Made by a program: the position numbers and the translations under genes | In this document: piece after piece, positions 60,641 to 64,000 of the stretch | Layout: each line of letters starts with the position of its first letter | Numbering within the stretch: position 1 is the stretch's first letter | Notes under the pieces: generated by a model | Database searches by the model: none | Told to the model about the DNA's origin: nothing | Seen by the model: the letters and a program-made list of their open reading frames with translations, nothing else | Assembly (NCBI GenBank): GCA_037954665.1 | Contig: JBBMOL010000037.1 | Coordinates: 3,210,501-3,274,500 of the forward strand | Source: Laguncularia racemosa | Lineage: Eukaryota > Streptophyta > Magnoliopsida > Myrtales > Combretaceae | Direction of reading: 5' to 3' | Length of the DNA stretch: 64,000 nt

Positions 60641-61756
60641 CCGGATAGGATGGATTATAATTAAAAATAGATATATTTTTTATACATCCTTTCATATGTA
60701 AAAAAATTAGTTACAATTCATGTTAAAAGTCAACAGATAAGTCTAATATAAGATATCTACCTGTATTTGCTTGATTGGATAGATTTTGATTAGATATCAA
60801 GGATCATAGGATAGGTTTTGAATATAGATTTTCTAAAATCTTCTCCTACAAGGTAATACATATATAAAATCTTTCTACTCTATACTCACCATAAAACATA
60901 TACACCAAAATATACAAAGTATAGGTTTTTGGGTTCCTTATACATACCCTATAAGATGTTATTAAATAATATTTATAAATAAATAGTAAATGGTAATATT
61001 ATAGTTTTTAGTAATAAATCTTTTAATAAAAAGAAAAAAAATTAAACTTATAAGTTAATCATCCTAAACAGTTAAACCTAATATCGTCCCTCTTTCTTTT
61101 CCTTATTATTCCTAATGTCCTTCTCTAACTTAAGGTTTTCAATTCTTTTATTGTGTTCTTTTCCATTTACTGAGTAGTAAAATTGAAGAACTTGAAATAA
61201 TTAAAATCGAAAAATTATTTTTTTTAATTTCACATATTTTGTTAAAATTTTCATAAATTTTGCATATTAAGAATTTATAACTTACATATAGATTACCTTT
61301 TAAATAACACATAAAATTTGAAATTTATATAATGAAAAACAAAATTTATAAGATCTGTAGGATACCTTGTATTTTGTAAATTTTACAAGGTATAACGTAC
61401 AGGGTAGTTTCAAGATCCTATAGAGTAGGTTCTGGTTTTAAAACTTGGAAACATATATATAGGATAAGGTATGGGTAGAACTTCATACCTTACTCACATT
61501 ATACCTGCTTACACTAATTCGTGTTATGCATAAATTTTGATTTAAAGTACACATATATTTATGAGAAGAATAGATTATTTAAAAGATTATTAGAATTAAC
61601 TAGATAAAAATCTATGTTATATATGGTTTATTGTCTTAGAAATAGAATATAACTATCGGTAAAATTACAAAGTTATTTAAAAAGATTCTCAAAATTAATA
61701 TGTTAATAATATACATCTATTATATTATAATATAAACCTCAAAAGATTTTTTTTGT
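60641..61756. other. AT-rich intergenic DNA
   Basis: No gene recognised. Short repeated words such as CCTATA, AGGATA and TATAGG suggest decayed MITE sequence, but no ends could be paired. Confidence 0.35.
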
Positions 61757-62870
61757 TAGCATCCCTTTTTGTGTTACTTTTTTTTTTTAATTCTAATGGT
61801 GCTTCATTGATGTTAACTTAGAGTAAGAACCTCTTTAACATTACCTTTTTTTGAGAGAAAAAAATACACTTTTAATCGTCAATAATTACTTATTATTTTA
61901 TTTGAGTCTTCAACTATTTTGTTTCCTATTTATCCTCAATGTGTTTCAAACATGTGTCATGAATAGGTGGAAAAATTAACAAATCTAATAAAAGTTTTAT
62001 AAATATTGAAGACTCAAATAGATGAAAAGAGATTAGGGATTCAAATAGAAAAGCAAATAGATCTTAAGGATTAAAAATGTAGTTTTCTTTATTTTTCTTT
62101 TAATAGTGCCTCTTTTGTGTTAACTTTTTTGTAACATATAGAAAATAACAAAGAGGCACTATTAATAGAAAAAAAAGAGTAAAATGGGCATGTTAACACT
62201 TAATGTTAAAGGGGCATTATTAATAGAAAAAGCGAAATGCCTGCCTTTAGTCATCTACATTTGTTTACTTTTGTATTTGAGTCTTCAACTTTTTTTTCCC
62301 TTTCTATTTGAGTTCTCGGTATCTTAAAAACCTTAAAAAAAAAAGAGAGAGATAGAAAAGAACTTATGTCAAATTTATTAAGTTTTTCATCTATCTATGA
62401 TACATATCAGCTTCAAATTGGTTTACAATAATTAAATTAACAAAATGATAATATTAAATATATGTATTTACATAATATAATAAAAATAATATTAAATATA
62501 TAATGATATAACATAATAAAAATAAAAAATAATAATTATAAGTAAGAAAGCGGATTGAAAAAATTTATGTATACCCTAACCATTTTGACCAACTAGTTTA
62601 AGGTTAATTTAAAGCTAATATATACTCAAAATGGATAGAAAATTTAATATATTTAATAGAAATCTTGTCTTTTTTTTTTCCTTGGTAAATTTTTAAAAAT
62701 TTTGAGAACTTAAATAGAAAAGTAAATAACTGTTGAGAACTAAAAATATATTTCTTCTACAAAAAAAGGATAATATGACAAAAGGTGCATTAACAAAAGT
62801 TAGCACAAAAGAGGCATATTAAAAGAAGAAGATATTACCAAAAAGGTATGTTAAAGAAAAAACTTTCAAA
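61757..62870. repeat. cluster of inverted repeats (MITE or foldback remnants)
   Basis: At least two inverted pairs are seen. Near 61,861-61,920, a stretch ending ATTTGAGTCTTCAAC pairs with GAAGACTCAAATAGA and the following bases to about 62,085. Near 62,232-62,310, TTTGTTTACTTTTGTATTTGAG pairs with CTTAAATAGAAAAGTAAATAA at 62,708-62,728. Words such as GTGCCTCTTTTGTGTTAAC and their complements recur at 62,105, 62,150, 62,790 and 62,810. No target duplication or coding sequence. Confidence 0.5.
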
Positions 62871-62938
62871 TTATATATTATAGTCAGATAGATTTATTAA
62901 CATTGGATGTTCATAAATTATTTTGATGTGGTATGGAT

Positions 62939-63694
62939 TAGGGTTAAGCAAATATAAGATGAATAGAATATGAGATCTTATCCATACATTTTCCTTTAAG
63001 GTATTGGTTCTCAATTTTTAGGGCAAGAACCTACCTTATAACACTCTTAAACAACCCTAAAATTTGTATCCTATAGTATCTATAAATTTTTGTTATCTTC
63101 ACATAAATTTTAAATTTATACAATATTAAAAAAAGTAATCTACAAATTCTTTTATATGCAAAATCTATAGAACCTATAGTAAAACTTGTAGCAAAATCTA
63201 TAATATTGGAAAAATAATTTCTTCAATCATTGTTATTTCAAGTTTATATGATATTAAGTAAAACCTATATCACCTATAGCAAATTGGAATGAAAATTATC
63301 ATCTAAAGAGAGGCAGTAAGCTTTAAGTTTAAAATTTGTATCGAGCTTGGGTTGTTCCTTTTTGAAGTAAATATAATTTGTTTGTATTGTTTTCTTACTA
63401 GAAAAATATATGGTTGTTTTTCATTCATTAATATATATTATATTATTTAATAAATTTTATAGGGTAAATATAGAGTACCTTAGAGCCTGTACTTTGTATA
63501 ACTTAGAGTACATGTTCTAGTTGAGCATAGGGGTATGAAGATATCACTACTCGTACTGTACCTTATGGAAGTAAGATTGAAAAAATTATTACTCAGAACC
63601 TACCTCATTAACCTATAATACCTATAGAAAACTTATTTAGTTAAGTAGGATACAAATAGATACTTTATGCAACAGGATTACTTGCTCACCCTAC
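62939..63694. mobile_element. candidate hAT-type MITE
   Basis: The left end TAGGGTTAAGCAAATA and the right end, read inward, GTAGGGTGAGCAAGTA form imperfect inverted ends. The flanks GTATGGAT (62,931-62,938) and ATATGAAT (63,695-63,702) agree at 6 of 8 positions, the differences being transitions. One unpaired terminal base leaves the boundary uncertain. No coding capacity. Confidence 0.5.
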
Positions 63695-63702
63695 ATATGA
63701 AT

Positions 63703-64000
63703 ATTGTCCTTTATTTAATTCCTTAAATATATATCATAACATATAAATTTTATAGATTATGGAAGATACTTCTACGTTTATATATTAAGCTACTATTTAG
63801 AAAGAGTCATGACTTTCAAAGGTACATAAAGCTACATCGGTTTATGTTAGTTGTGTAAATGCTAGAGTAATGCCTTCTTTGCATGAAGTGCACAACCTTT
63901 GGATAAATAATTGAAAGAAAGGAATTGTTAATGATTAAAATGTATTAATAATGAAAAACTATAAATGATAAAAATGAAAAAAAGGCTAAAATCTATTATT
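63703..64000. other. AT-rich window edge, no feature recognised
   Basis: No ORF, repeat boundary or RNA-like structure supported. Confidence 0.4.

Noticed and set aside
60740..61520. Another MITE related to 62,939-63,694
   Set aside because: Shared words (CCTATA, AGGTATGG) are present, but neither end nor a duplication could be paired, so only the general similarity is noted.
1..64000. CRISPR arrays, prokaryotic operons, phage or plasmid functions
   Set aside because: No regularly spaced repeats with unique spacers and no bacterial genes. Gene structure with GT-AG introns and plant transposons shows a plant nuclear origin.

Overview
The window looks like a piece of a flowering-plant (probably eudicot) nuclear chromosome. 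It is AT-rich. Bases of about 10-45 kb are packed with nested LTR retrotransposons and hAT-type DNA transposons. Bases of about 48-61 kb hold two multi-exon host genes with plant-style introns. Nothing bacterial is present: no operons, no CRISPR array, and no rRNA or tRNA gene that I can support.

Layout. (1) 0-10.6 kb: a possible TRIM-like remnant (667-1846), an Athila-like Ty3/gypsy derivative on the minus strand that kept gag and protease but has no visible RT, RNase H or integrase (2576-8293), and a hAT-type MITE candidate. (2) 10,630-27,214: a large plus-strand Tat/Ogre-lineage element with both LTRs and an AATAG target duplication. It holds an extra ORF before gag, then gag, protease, an intron-like gap, RT/RNase H, a second RNase H, integrase and a tandem array of ~80-bp units. 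All of it is coding-dead. Its gag is split by a solo LTR (15,726-17,774, duplication GGTAA) of a related subfamily. The three LTRs each carry a tRNA-like block with recognisable Pol III box A and box B sequences. (3) 30,825-45,368: a minus-strand chromovirus (chromodomain at the integrase end, initiator-Met primer site, strong polypurine tract). It holds three DNA transposons: a 4.7-kb hAT element with a DUF659-type transposase pseudogene, a 538-bp MITE with a perfect 8-bp duplication sitting inside the protease domain, and a 728-bp internally deleted relative of the hAT element. The chromovirus itself landed in a GRF zinc-finger-like pseudogene (45,369-45,826).

(4) Host genes. On the plus strand, 48,687-55,260 encodes an N-alpha-acetyltransferase of the NAA40/NatD type (eight exons, about 251 residues; a hAT-type MITE lies in the last intron). 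On the minus strand, 57,444-60,307 encodes a complete 406-residue type I inositol polyphosphate 5-phosphatase in seven exons, with all catalytic motifs intact. The two genes converge, their coding ends lie about 2.2 kb apart, and no functional link is implied. (5) 60.3-64 kb is AT-rich sequence with inverted-repeat MITE remnants.

I see no clear novel biological system. The most notable items are the tRNA-like module inside the Tat/Ogre LTRs, the 3' satellite-like array, the gag-pro-only Athila derivative, and the hAT element found beside its own deletion derivative in one host element. All coordinates and translations were worked out by eye.
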